Source: Manduca sexta (lineage: Eukaryota > Arthropoda > Insecta > Lepidoptera > Sphingidae). From it: 64,000 nt of DNA. A model generated the notes under the pieces. The model saw only the letters and a list, made by a program, of their open reading frames with translations, had not been told where the DNA came from and did no database searches. Position numbers and translations under genes: made by a program. Numbering within the stretch: the stretch's first letter is position 1; each line of letters opens with the position of its first letter. Where the stretch lies: assembly GCF_014839805.1 (NCBI RefSeq), contig NC_051129.1, forward strand, positions 682,001-746,000. The letters run 5' to 3'. Of this stretch, positions 24,776 through 36,891 are shown one piece after another.

Positions 24776-27700
24776 TCACTTACTCATGGATACCTAAGAT
24801 GTGGAAACTACGGACTACGGACGGTCGAACACAAATAGATAAAAGTGATCAAAAGTTATACGACATTGTTTATTACTTATAAAACTATTTCAAACCTCGA
24901 ATATACATTTGACGGAACTTAGCAATAACATATCTAATAACAATATCTCTTCTACTCCAAAACACCCACCTTTTATGTGAAACTAAATCCCTTATCCTTT
25001 ATGAATAATGTCTAATAACAAAAGTGTCCCGCGACAGCTCGTATCAAAAATCTGATAATAGTCGAAAACAAAAGGAGGCAGCGACTGAATCAGAACGAGA
25101 CAGTGACGCGCCCACAATGGGAACGCATCTCACTAATGTAATTATGATTGATCTGGGAGAGGAATGAGGGGATAGCGTACTCGCGTAGGGACGCACCGAA
25201 TGTTGTATTCTTTTTTAGGTGTGTTATTGGATGTATACATTGAATGAAGGAAGGATTAATATAGATATATAATGTAGATGCTATAAAAGATATATTATAT
25301 AGACGACCACTTATAATATTTCTAAAATTACTCCGAAACCCTGCGCCGTCTGACTCTAACATTCATGCTACTATTTTAAACTTATAAAAATCCATTGTTA
25401 TGCCATGCGAGTTTATTCTTTCCAAATACTGATGACGCTACTTTTTTAAAACATTCATGATGTTTACCATCTGGCGACCGACCTCATGTCGCCATTCGAA
25501 TATTAAAGAACCAATATTTTCGGCCATTCACAAATATAACCCTATATCTATACCCATGAAAAACTTTATTCCAAAGCCATAAAAAGCGGACTTATTCTAC
25601 GTTATTTTGTTTCGCAAAAAATAAATATAGCGCCGGTGTGACAACCCTACTCAGAGACCCTTGGCTAATGCGGATTTAGACGCATGTCAATACACGCTGA
25701 TATTCCTTGAAGGGATAATCTTAGCGCGGCAGGAAATAACCTGCTAAGGAATTAACGGTGGCGGGTTCAATTTGTGAACCATTGTTTTAAATAATATCAG
25801 CCTTGATATATGTACTAATTATAATTTATATTAAATAGGCACATGCCTTATTATTAGAGGATTGTTGTACTAAACCTACATGCAGTTTTAAAAGCCACAT
25901 TTTCATACATAATATTGTTTACCATGCGAAACAGTAAATTCGGAATTACTTTTTATCGCAATTTATTTAGGATCGACTTGAAGCACACGACAACCTACGA
26001 CTCCAATCCGTGTACACCATCCATCGTACAGGACCGCTTCCCATCTCCCCAGGGTGATTATTTACCCGAAGTCACGCACAAAATTTCCGGGCGGTTCCTC
26101 ATTCAGCCCCGCGGCGGGCGCCCGAGAATCGACTCGAGTTATAATCAAACTCCATCCACCATAGGGGATGCTGCAGATATTGTTGCTACTGCTTGTGGCC
26201 ACGCCTACGTGATCAACTTTTTGTGGGGATATTTCGGAAAATCGTTTCTGAACATACCCCTGCGTTTTACTCTAAGAAACTCTGAAGGCAAACGTTATTT
26301 GCGTATATTTTGGGGTAATATTGTATTTTAAGAGCATACAATTTTTAGTAAAACTGCTGGCGACACACATTTGTAAAATGTAGAGACGGCGCCTCACATG
26401 TGAAATGAAATTATGATTTTACAATCTGGGGATCAAATACACGACTTGCTATGTTTCACAGTTTTAAATCTATGTAAGCATTCATTAGACTAATGAGTAA
26501 ACCAATAGACGATGAAACCATTTTAATAACGTGACAAGATATTTATAATCTTCCACGTGGCCTCAAAGGTTTTTGCTGCACCCTTCAACACCGCAAAGGT
26601 GTAAACTCGGCCAGAGTTCAGTATTTTGCCGTTCGTTAGTCGTGTCCTCTCTCAAACAGCGGCCGCTTTTTGCCGGCGCGTGACCGCGTTCCCTGTGAGC
26701 CGCGCTATCTTCAAAGTGCTCTTCTGGCTTGCCGACGAATGATAATGTGACTAACCTATTTACGTGAAGATTACACCGTAACTTACTTTAGAAAAGTCGG
26801 TTCGTGTCTTATACTGAAATTAGCCGAGTTGTAAGATTAGATTAGGTTTGGGCTATGTCTATGCCTCTCGCCCATTCAGAGAGGTACCTCAGCTTTGATT
26901 ATTTATAATGTCGAGCAATCGTGATGCCAATTACCAGGCGATCGTACTTAACGTGTCATTATTCAGTTATGTTGTTACATTGAATAATTCTATAGTTGCA
27001 AGGTCCATTATAATTAAGAAATGTATTGAACGCAAGTTGGCGGAGGTTTAGACCGGTCCGCTACCATCATTGAGCTACAGACCTCTATCAATATTAGAAA
27101 CTAATCCGTCTTTAACACAAAAATTTAATTATGTTTTCTTACCATTGATCCCACCCTGTCGCTCTTATTAACCACTACACTATATCAGATCGATACATCG
27201 TTGACACCACGCGACCCTGACACTGGAAGTACGAGTTTTTTCAGCCCGCAATGAATAAACAACTGACCCGTCAGCTGTCCGACCGCGCGCCGTCTATCCC
27301 TCCCACGTGGAGTTTTTGTAACTACCCGCATATTAATAAACATGAAATATTGACGCACGTTAAGTCGTACAGTTTGTCATGATGTTTGATGTTTAAGAAA
27401 GATATGACAACATCCAACCGATTAAAACGAGTAGTACCGTCGAGTGTAGAACTACCATTTCATATGGGGTTTTAATGGCAGCACTTCGATGAGATCTGCT
27501 CATTCATGGACAATATGTGAATAGAAAACTCTTCGTTAAAACAATATACATTGTAGCCATTACGGTTGTGTTCAGTGGCGAAAGGTCCATATAACCCATC
27601 GATATATGTACTACTTACTAGATTTGGCGTTCCGAACATTCATTGTGTTCAACTGAATTGAACTGTCATCCATTCAAACTGATTTTAGCATGGTGTCAAT

Positions 27701-30330
27701 ATTAATGCTTTTGGTTGTGTACGCAGTGGCGCTCATAATATAAAAACCTGGATGTGAATAAAAAATATTAGTCAAATAAGTAAAATTATTTGTTGTACAA
27801 GTGAATAAATAAGTTATAACAGTGACGTTTTGGGTGCCATTTTAATTCAGATTTTGAACAAATAGTATATATGGACGTTAGTGTCTACAGAATATACGTC
27901 AATGATATAGCCAGATTGCTGTCGGCTTCCCTTTCGTAACTTATGTAGAATACAATTATCATTGGAATGATTGCAAACCGCGCTTATGAATATCAGTAGT
28001 ACCTATATGTTGTGCCGGGCTCCCTTTCGGTTCCCTTCGCCACTGGTTGTGTTCGTTATATCCCACTACATAATTTACCTCATATATTGTTAATATTCGC
28101 ATGCATATTACCATATTCCCTCATGAATACCATATTAAATCATGCAGTAATGTTCGCGAATGTAAATTTAGATATCTATCGAAGCTATACCGGTAGATCA
28201 ATTTATTGAACCACGTCATGCCGTACAGAACCGACACCAAAAGTAAACTTATTTAAAAAACACTTTTAGGCGTTTTTTTTTTATTTAGTTTTATGATAGC
28301 ATATAAGGAATTACTTATAACAAAAAAAAAGCATCACTTTGGTCTAGCTGAAGCTAAACCTAGTAAAGCTTGCTGAGTTTATGAAATCAATGAGGACTTT
28401 TATTAAACATTTTATACATAGACCGTCAAAACGAGTTGTTCATTTATAAGCCCCTTCCTAATAAAATAATATGAAGACTGCAAATACATTGCGTGATAGC
28501 TTCATCTCTAGACAGTTTTTTAGGAATAAAGACCTATCTTTAGTATTATACATTAATATGTGTACCGCGTTTTTAATATAATTGATGAATTTGATATCAT
28601 CTTCAACATTGCATTCAGTCAAATACTGGCATTATTATTCTGTGTACACATAAAAATATAAAATCATGAATACTATAAAATATCACGCGTTCATTACAAA
28701 TAAACTACCTCTAAATCAACTATATTTATATAGCTTTATTTAAGAACCACTGCTTTCTATATGTAGGGTAGTTTATATAAGAATAACACCTGCGTCTCAC
28801 CGTGCGCCCCGCGCTCCGAGCCCGCACTCTGGCATGCAGTTAATTTTGCTTTGAGCCAACTGGTTGTACGTTTCGGCGGTGTGGTGCCGTGGAATTTGGG
28901 TCACTGCTTCTGACAACCGCTTTGTGCATTTTTCATAGTTTTCGCAACATATTTATCATAGATAGGCGTTCTATTCAGCAACGTTGTGTCACCACGGCTT
29001 TTAAAAGAAGTCTTTTGGTACCATGGGGCCAAGATTGAAAGCGATATTTGGAGTGTAATTTCTTATATTTTCGTAAAATGTGTTAAATTTGTATTTCGTA
29101 TAAAATATGAATACAAAAATGCACAATATTTTATTACTATGTACTATGTCGCCGTTTACGTCCAAATATTCTTTCATTCATTGGCCACAACCACATTTTA
29201 GTAACTAGTCATATCCGACAATTAAAAATATAATTCCAAAATCACAACTACCCGCAAACATAGTGAGAATAACGGTATCGGTGGTGCAACAACGCTAGTT
29301 ATTCGTTGCTGCGCGCTGCCGAACGCCTCTTGACCCCAATGCAGCGGCGCTTGGAGGTCGAGGGCGGTCGCAGCAGCCGGATCGATTGTCTTCGTGCCGC
29401 CCCTCTTCTCGCCGCTCTCTAATGTGCAGTTTTCTTGCACTTTAATGTATTGATGGCAAGACTTCGCATTGACTAAGTTCCTAGATAACGTGAGGAATCG
29501 TTCCAGCGCCGGAGTTCCCCTTAATGGCGACTATTATACTTGCGAAAGGTTTTATATGTATAGAAATGTATATTGGAACGATAATAGTGATTCACTCGTG
29601 GTTGTTTACAGCGTCCTTGGAAATGTAGGGAACACTGGCAGTTAATATGCGCATATATTTCAACTAATACCGACACGTTAATACACCCCACACGCATACA
29701 AAAACAAGCGAAACATGTCCATGACCAACGTTTTCAATATACAAACAATTTTAATTGAATGAATTATGAACACAAAGCGCACCACGTTGGGCGGCAATAA
29801 ACGATGCAAATGTCCGCATCAAATATTGATGCACAGCGCGCCTCGTCGAGCTCGCTAGAATAACGTGTACATGTGTGGGACAGGCGCAATATCGCATCGG
29901 GTTCGATTTCCTCTCCACGTATCATTCAAATATTAATAACGGAGATACATCATCGAGGAGGGCTGCATAGCCGACATCGCGTTTGTTCGACTTGAATATT
30001 CAGTTTTCGAATATTTGAAAGCAGTGATTGAATATTTTACAATTTCGTTAAGTTAATCTTTTTTGATAATATTATCGTAGTCCTATATTTAAATACAAGT
30101 AATAAAAAAAATATGATATTGATAATTTTATGTGTACGTAGTACGTCAATCGTCTCAAGGACATAATAAAATAATTTTATGTGTAACCAACTAACTAGGC
30201 AAATACAAAAATATTGGATATCCGCACACCATGACGTAATGTGACAATTTTAGAAATATCAATAAAAATGTTGCAAACAACTTTCAAACTGGCACATAAA
30301 GACATCCAAACTATTTTTAGGTACATCGTA
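24776..30330. other. Long noncoding stretch with several GC-rich patches
   Basis: No gene recognised. The longest frame, 25915-26331 (+), would start at the ATG at 25924 and give about 135 residues with no domain I know; it could be chance. GC-richer patches occur at about 26020-26130, 26580-26720 (with GCGGCCGC), 29280-29420 and 29780-29900. None shows a convincing coding exon. Confidence 0.45.
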
Positions 30331-30339
30331 AATGCAAAT

Positions 30340-31180
30340 CACGATGGTCGGCAGTCGGAGCTACAAAATGTATCCCGAATCTAAGGTCACGGCTGAGGGC
30401 GCGCCAGGGTTGCCGGATAATCCCGATTTTGTTGGATGCCTAGAGTATATTCAATATTAAAGTCCTTACTGAGTTATAACACCAAGGAGAACGGGCTGCC
30501 AAGTACAGACTAGTCCTTATTTGCGCCGGGTAAAACGCGTTATCGCTACCACCACTTGGGGGTAAGTAGCACGGTTTTGTTGGTTGGTTCGACACTCGGG
30601 TGTATATGTTCATTCAAGCGAGTATTGGACCAAATCCCTAACCCTGTGTATAGCCTGCACCGGCATACCAAACACCCACGGTGGCTTTCTTCAGCGTATA
30701 CGGACGGCCCCAGGGTATCTTGTTGCGCATTGTGGCCCCTTTCTTATTAAGGGGGTGTATCTGATACACTATAGGACGCCTTTGGCGTCTACAACATCGC
30801 TAGACCGACAACCCGCAATGTCGTCCACGTTGAAGTCGCTGTAGTTAAACGAGCATCCCCTCACTGCTCAATCCAGGACTCTCTAAGTCCCAAATAGTCA
30901 TCCCTTACGACACGCAGGGGATACCGTGGCGAAATTTACTACATGCCTCGGAGCCACAGGACATGAGGCGTCGGTCAGTCGTCTACCCGACTTCTTCTTC
31001 GTCTATTCTGGCTGCAGGCGGGACCTCTCTGCTCACGATCCCACTCGACAGTCCATCTCACACGAGATGACGCATTCGCAGACGAAGGTCAGCGTTCGCC
31101 ACGACCTCCAGCCGCCGACCATGGTGGAAACAACAGCTAATAGCGAGATGTCTTCTCCGAAAGTATTGGCTAGTCCTTGA
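30340..31180. other. GC-richer unclassified block, possibly a degraded retroelement
   Basis: About 840 bases clearly richer in GC than the flanks. It has several overlapping open frames (30556-30750, 30584-30844, 30926-31180), two of them in the same frame and separated by stops. No reverse transcriptase, zinc knuckle or other motif is visible. The texture suggests decayed coding or UTR sequence of a non-LTR element, perhaps read on the minus strand. This is inference only. Confidence 0.3.
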
Positions 31181-32468
31181 AGTTATGATTGAAATTGCTA
31201 AATATATACGATTAAAGGTAAATTTAGTTTGGGTGGGGATAAATTTTGTGAATAAGTGGTAGTGCTTTCAAACAAGCAATCAATTTGTTGTTGTGTGAAG
31301 CGTTGTTGCTTCATTATTTATTTAAAAAATAAACCAGTCCAGGGCTTTTCAGTTAGAACAACTCATCGAATATAAATCAAATATTTTTTACATTTCACGC
31401 ACTGACAACCCTATCGCCGGTGCCGTTCCAAGGGCAGAACCTTCGCGCTAAAACTAGTTGTACACGCAATTACTTCTTATAAAACAAGAATAGGAGATTA
31501 CACTTTAACTATTTGTTGCGTAATTTTATGTCAAATTAGGTTTGAAGTAACTTGTCATGAAGGCATTTAAGTAACTATTTGCTATTTCTTAGGCCACCTA
31601 TTAAATAATGCTTTACGAAACCAATTATGTATGTTCAACCATGAAAATAATTGAAACAGGAAAATTTAAGTATTCTTTAGACTAACATCTATGATATTAT
31701 CTTATTAGAACATCTGATATAGGTACAGGCTTATTCGCATGATGTATTAAATAAGCATCTAATTACATTTCGGTAAAATAATTTAGTTTTGATTACACAA
31801 AAAAAAATATATAAAAAAACTAAATAATATCTCATAATAGCCAACATTACCACTACCACTATCTAATCTGCTTACGAGCTGCACAAAACCGCACGAATTT
31901 CTTTGAAACACCCTCTGGTGAACTTAAACAAAATACGAAAACACCATGTATAATCCCATGTATTAGGGTGTTTACATCGGCGCGTCCTTGGGCTGCGAAG
32001 GTGCCAACATTGGGCGAGCGCGCCGCCGCGACGAGGTGCCGCTTCATGAATTAAACACTTTCAAAGCGCTATTTTAATTCCCAATAGCCACGATTGTGGT
32101 GGAATTAAGACTTGGCTATATACCTAGAAGTTCAACGCCTGTGACAGATATCTACAAAAGAAGCAAATAACACAGTTACTTGATCTTAGTCCTTTCCTCA
32201 TGTAAGTAGATTTCCCGTTGGGTATCCCTTACAAGGTTTTCGAAATAGGAATTAGTAATTTTAATTTCGAATTTCTTAGCATTTCTAATATGAAATATAT
32301 AATGATTTCAAATGTCTCACTGGCTAGCCAAGACGTATTTCTTAACGATTACATCGTAGTACATGTTTAATTTAATAAATGGACGATTAATTGAATGGTA
32401 ACTCGAAATCGCATCCTTACAATTCAATCCAAGTCTTACTGCGGTAAAGCACCAAGCACATTATAAAA
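31181..32468. other. Noncoding stretch
   Basis: A GC-rich patch lies at about 31960-32045. No gene recognised. Confidence 0.5.
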
Positions 32469-32773
32469 CTACTAGCGACCCGCCCCGGCTTCGCACGGGT
32501 GCAATGCTGATACTAAATACACTACAGAAAAACTGTGAACGTTGTATATAAAAACATAGCGGCCCGCTCTGGCTTCGCACTGGTATAACATAACAAAATA
32601 ACAGTATTACTCCACTATTTAATGGATGTTATTATACATATAAACCTTCCTCTTGAATCACTCTATCTATTAATAAAAACCGCATCAAAATCCGTTGCGT
32701 AGTTTTAAAGATTTAAGCATACAAAGGGACATAGGGACAGAGAAAGCGACTTTGTTTTATACTATGTAGTGAT
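32469..32773 (+). repeat. Interspersed retroelement 3'-end-like repeat (RTE-like?)
   Basis: Begins CTAGCGACCCGCCCCGGCTT. It contains AAACCTTCCTCTTGAATCAC, the CGCATCAAAATCCGTTGCG segment and GACTTTGTTTTATACTATGT near its end. The order of these blocks is typical of a widespread lepidopteran repeat derived from a non-LTR element. A second imperfect GCGGCCCGCTCTGGCTTCGC block near 32560 suggests a small internal duplication. Confidence 0.6.
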
Positions 32774-33284
32774 TACGTGTAATGGAGCACGCTCGGGCAG
32801 CGCGGCCTCACGTTAAAGTCACGGCCCTGTCGACATTGAAAACAAAAGTTATTATCCGAAACTAAAGTCAATAGCTGGCAACAGCAGGGGCGCAACATGC
32901 TCAGTGTCGCGGTGAAGGTCGCGCGCTTCCGTATTTTGTCGGAATTGTGTCGAATCAATCGTTTCCATGCGATCGAGTGACAAACAAACCTTTGGTTCAA
33001 TCCATGAATAATTTAATGTACATTTTAATTGCGCACTCACGCGTGTATGCGTTGAAATGTATGAGTGTTGGAATAAATGAGAGGTCGAGGTTTTCCTCAT
33101 AGATAGAAATAATAGCTTTGTAATTAAATAGCACATGGTAGTTCAGCCTTTTTAAATAAATAAATAAAGGACTTAACCAAGAAGTGGTTCACGTCATAGA
33201 ACCATGCCAAGAATATGTATCTCTTTTCAATCTACTCGGTTTTATACGGAATTTATAATCTAGACATATTATAAAACACAGTCC
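32774..33284. other. Noncoding stretch
   Basis: Overlapping minus-strand frames at 32773-33136 are unsupported. No gene recognised. Confidence 0.5.
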
Positions 33285-33400
33285 CCAAAAGCTGTTTGTC
33301 TGTATGTGATCTATTTTCCCAAAATCTACTGAACGGCTTTTTACTGTTTTTACTATAAGATAGTGCAATTCTTGAGGATGGTTTAGGTTATAGTACATTA
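33285..33400 (+). repeat. Interspersed repeat fragment
   Basis: Carries GTTTGTCTGTATGTGATCTA, ATCTACTGAACGGCTTTTT and CTTGAGGATGGTTTAGGTTA in order. This pattern recurs in lepidopteran repeats of retroelement origin. A truncated copy. Confidence 0.5.
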
Positions 33401-34544
33401 CGGTTTTATGTAAATTAACTGAAGTATAACGATTACTGTTGAAAACGTCGCGTGGTTGTAAAAACATCTCGTCGGTCGCGATTTACACGAGAAAACTTTG
33501 TGACAAACTGATTTACTCGCCGGCAAAGCCCTGGGCTCAACTAGTGATTCCATAAAGTCCAAAAATGTATATCCCCGATGTTGTTTAAATATATTCAAAA
33601 ATTGTTCATCTTTACATTCTTTAAAAAGTGAATAATTAACAAATTATTCATCACATAATTATTTTAGTTATTCTGTTTTCGAGACACTCAAGCATTTAAT
33701 GTAATTATGATCTTTAAAAGTATTGAAATATAATCTATTACATTTTAATTTAAAATGTCTCATATTTTTTGCGCGACCCTCCTTCGGGAATCTGCTTTCC
33801 CAACGAGAGTGGAGTAAAAAATTTACTTAATAATGTTTAAAATATCTTCGGATTTCTATTTACATTGTCTATAACGGTTGAAAGGTCATAATATAAATAA
33901 TAAAATATCTGTCTTAATGTTATTATTTAAAGATACCGAAATTGAAAAGTAATAAATTAAAATATGTGCTTAAAAATAGGTTAAGACAAATTTTCAATGT
34001 TGTGAAAAGGGTAATAGTTCATAAAAACGTATTATTTACACACTGTGTTCAGATGACGTCACTGCCATCATTGCACCAATGTGCAAGAGAGATAACCAGA
34101 CATTTAACTCCTATCTCATATCACAACCAATTTAGATGCCGTTTCTACAAAAAGAGTTTTTATAACCCTTGCTAACGTCGGGAGAATGCTTACAACAATA
34201 TGAACCTGGTATTGTACGGGGAAGATTTAGAACGAAGCCGCCACGCCGGGATATCAGCACTTCCAACCGAATGCGTCCAAACTTGCAACCAAACACGACA
34301 GATTCGGCGAATTTTTATAGTTAAACCTTACCTTGTGTGTAAGCGGATGTCACGTGGAAAATTTATACTCGTAGGACGCTTACCTGAAACAAAATAAATG
34401 TCTACATTACTAAAAATGACGGAGATTGTTCATTGTTATATGTTGACCTCAGTCCAGTTTAAACTCTGAACTAGAATGCGTTTCAAAACTGACCTACCCT
34501 ATTGTGACATTCTTTACTAATAATTATTGGTTGCATTGGTAGGC
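33401..34544. other. Noncoding stretch
   Basis: A CRE palindrome TGACGTCA lies at 34054-34061. No gene recognised. Confidence 0.5.
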
Positions 34545-34640
34545 AAACGAGCTAGTGGTTCGCCTGATGGTAAGCGGTATTTGCTGCCCAAGGACTGCAG
34601 CAATGCCATAAACACAGTCAAGCCGTTACCTATCGGAATC
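34545..34640 (+). repeat. Interspersed repeat D, copy 1
   Basis: Characterised by CGAGCTAGTGGTTCGCCTGA followed by TGGTAAGCGGTAT and ending near CTATCGGAATC. Related copies lie at 35014-35118, 43185-43246 (minus) and 47111-47156. Confidence 0.6.
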
Positions 34641-35013
34641 CACAATTAATTACTGCCAACAACAATGAAAAACATCATCAAAGTTTCATGAATTGTTATT
34701 AATATAACTCTGAACTCTATTCGCACACAGAATGCTCTGAGCACATAAATAACACAAACTCTCAAATCTGCCCAGTCGATTTAAACTCTCATCGGGTCGG
34801 GTGTCGGTTATGATAGTCGGACAAAAAACCGCACTCGTGCCGCTCGCGCCGGTTGTGCGTTTAAAAACACGTTCCAAATAGACGACCTATCAAACACCAG
34901 TTAGCGAGGGATTTATGTTTATAGTTACAGACCCGTAGCGCAATGGAATGTATATGGAACGGAACAATCAGCCGCAAATTTGTGTTTTGATTTAGTGTTA
35001 TTTTTGTTATGTG

Positions 35014-35118
35014 TAGATCGGCCAACGAGCAAGTTAGTCGCCTGATATAAGGTATTCTCTGCCGTTTTTAAGCACCTACAATTCTAAATAATTATGCTGC
35101 CTATACTATAGGAATCGA
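35014..35118 (+). repeat. Interspersed repeat D, copy 2
   Basis: Aligns with 34545-34640 from the CGAGCAAGTTAGTCGCCTGA start to the CTATAGGAATCG end, with many substitutions. Confidence 0.55.
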
Positions 35119-36730
35119 ACAGGGATTAGGGAAGTGCATATTTGTAAATCTGTATCAATAAATGTCACGAGATAAATCTGAATGCACTCTCAAACTCTGC
35201 AGACCATTAACCATTCCCAAACCGAATCAGATCACCGAACAAGACATCCACAAACGAAAGGCAGCTAATGCACAGCATAATGTATCTGGAACATTCCGAA
35301 TGCAGATCGTGTGAAGTTCAAGAGCGTCCCGATCGATATGGCGAACAGTGACGTCATGCCACCTAAAAATATCGCTCCACCCCCCATCACTTGCCGAATA
35401 ATGTTCACAGTATGCAAATCCCGATGAGGCTCTGGTTAAACGATAACCGCTCGTGTGAACGTTTTCGGTAACACGCTGTTATAATGGTGCGATTTCACCG
35501 TTTATGACTCGTGATTTGCGGGTAAATGTCTTGTGACGTGATATGATTTTAGGGTTTTATGTATGATTGAGTGCCCGTATCTCAATATACATGTTCAGGT
35601 ATAATCTAGGCGACGCTTCTAGTTCTACTGTCCTTAAAAAATGAAGTTTTAATTCAATTAGGCCATAATTTTATAGGCATTAATATAGGTGTTCGAGAAT
35701 CTTCCTGGCTGTTATGTTGTAATTCGAAGTACTTGGTACTGCTACTGTTTCTAGACATTAACAACCAATACATTTCGTTCTAATAGCAATAACCACGAGA
35801 CTCGGTACCCCAATCTTATTAACTTTTAATTCGTGATTTATTCACATTTATAGTTGCATATGGATTTAATTCCATTAGACGCCGCGGTCACTGGACGCGC
35901 CTGATGCCGCTGCGTGTTTAAAATTTCAAACTGCACTCACGCGCGCCGCGCCCGCTAACTTTCTGACTTACACCTCGACAAACACGAGTTGAACGGATTG
36001 GGAATGCGTTTAAAGTTTTTAATCTTTATTTGTCACGTAGGCGAACTTTGTTTTGTACCGTATGTGTGGAATAAAAACACGCGAAACGTGATTTCGTAAA
36101 TATTATTTTAAATTCAATAACGTACCTATACTATTGTAATAGTGTATTTATCTATGATTTATTTATTATTCTGGTAGAATAAAATTCACCAAAATTCTAT
36201 TTAATTGGGTATAACTATAGTGCCAGCGGTCATCAAAATTTTAACAACTCACTCTTTAAATATCACCGCGTATTTTCATATTACTGCGACAAAAACATCG
36301 CACAGAACGAACGATAGTGTGTGTACGAATTCCTTTAAATTTCTAACAACCCTCACAAAATCGATTCCAAGCTCGAAATGTCTTGGGAGTGATAGAATAT
36401 GCACAGTACGGCACAATTTCATATCATCATATATTAAAGTAAAGTGCTGCCGCGCGCCGGACCTTACTGTCCTCCCTGGCCGGACCCGCTCAAATCTGCT
36501 AAGTGGATGTCGCATCTACAATTCTGTTAAACTTTGCACCCAGAGATTTTGCTGAGAAGATATAGGTTTCTAGTGATGTTAATAATTTAGTGTCCCTTGT
36601 GGTTGCTAACGATTCCTCTCACTTTTAGTTTTATGTGCACAAATTTTTGTCTGATGATACGTGTCATAATTGCACAAGGAGAATATTGTTACCGCCATGG
36701 GTACTCGCGGATAATAGCGCCTATCCGAAT
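35119..36730. other. Noncoding stretch with GC-rich patches
   Basis: A CRE palindrome lies at 35349-35356 in a GC-richer patch. Another island lies at 35880-36000. No gene recognised. Confidence 0.5.
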
Positions 36731-36732
36731 GT

Positions 36733-36891
36733 GGAAGGTTCGACGTTGAAATGTTCTCGAAAGATCTCCATGTATCCAGTATGTCGTGGAAACTCGATAA
36801 TGAACCTTGAGTTACGAAAGAGTTTCCGACCATTCCGGATCTTTCGAATATGTTCCACGAACATCGATGGAACAAACGGCCTAGTATAAAT
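36733..36891 (+). promoter_or_regulatory. Candidate heat-shock-type promoter (HSE-like sites plus TATA)
   Basis: Three sets of heat shock factor half-sites precede a TATA box. The distal set has GAA at 36734-36736 and TTC at 36739-36741 in correct 5-bp phase. The middle set has TTC at 36754, GAA at 36759 and ATC at 36764. The proximal set has TTC at 36833, GAT at 36838, TTC at 36843 and TTC at 36853, all in 5-bp register. TATAAA follows at 36885-36890, about 30 bp downstream of the last unit. This is the layout of insect heat-shock promoters. No protein frame starting with ATG and longer than about 30 codons follows within 500 bp, so the transcript, if any, may be noncoding or a spliced leader exon. 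Confidence 0.4.

Noticed and set aside
25915..26331. 138-codon plus-strand frame
   Set aside because: No recognisable domain or splice context; a frame of this length could occur by chance in a window of this size.
28335..28380. miR-9/79-like CTTTGGTCTAGCTG next to TAGTAAAGCT
   Set aside because: The two arms do not pair with each other; mature sequences do not match.
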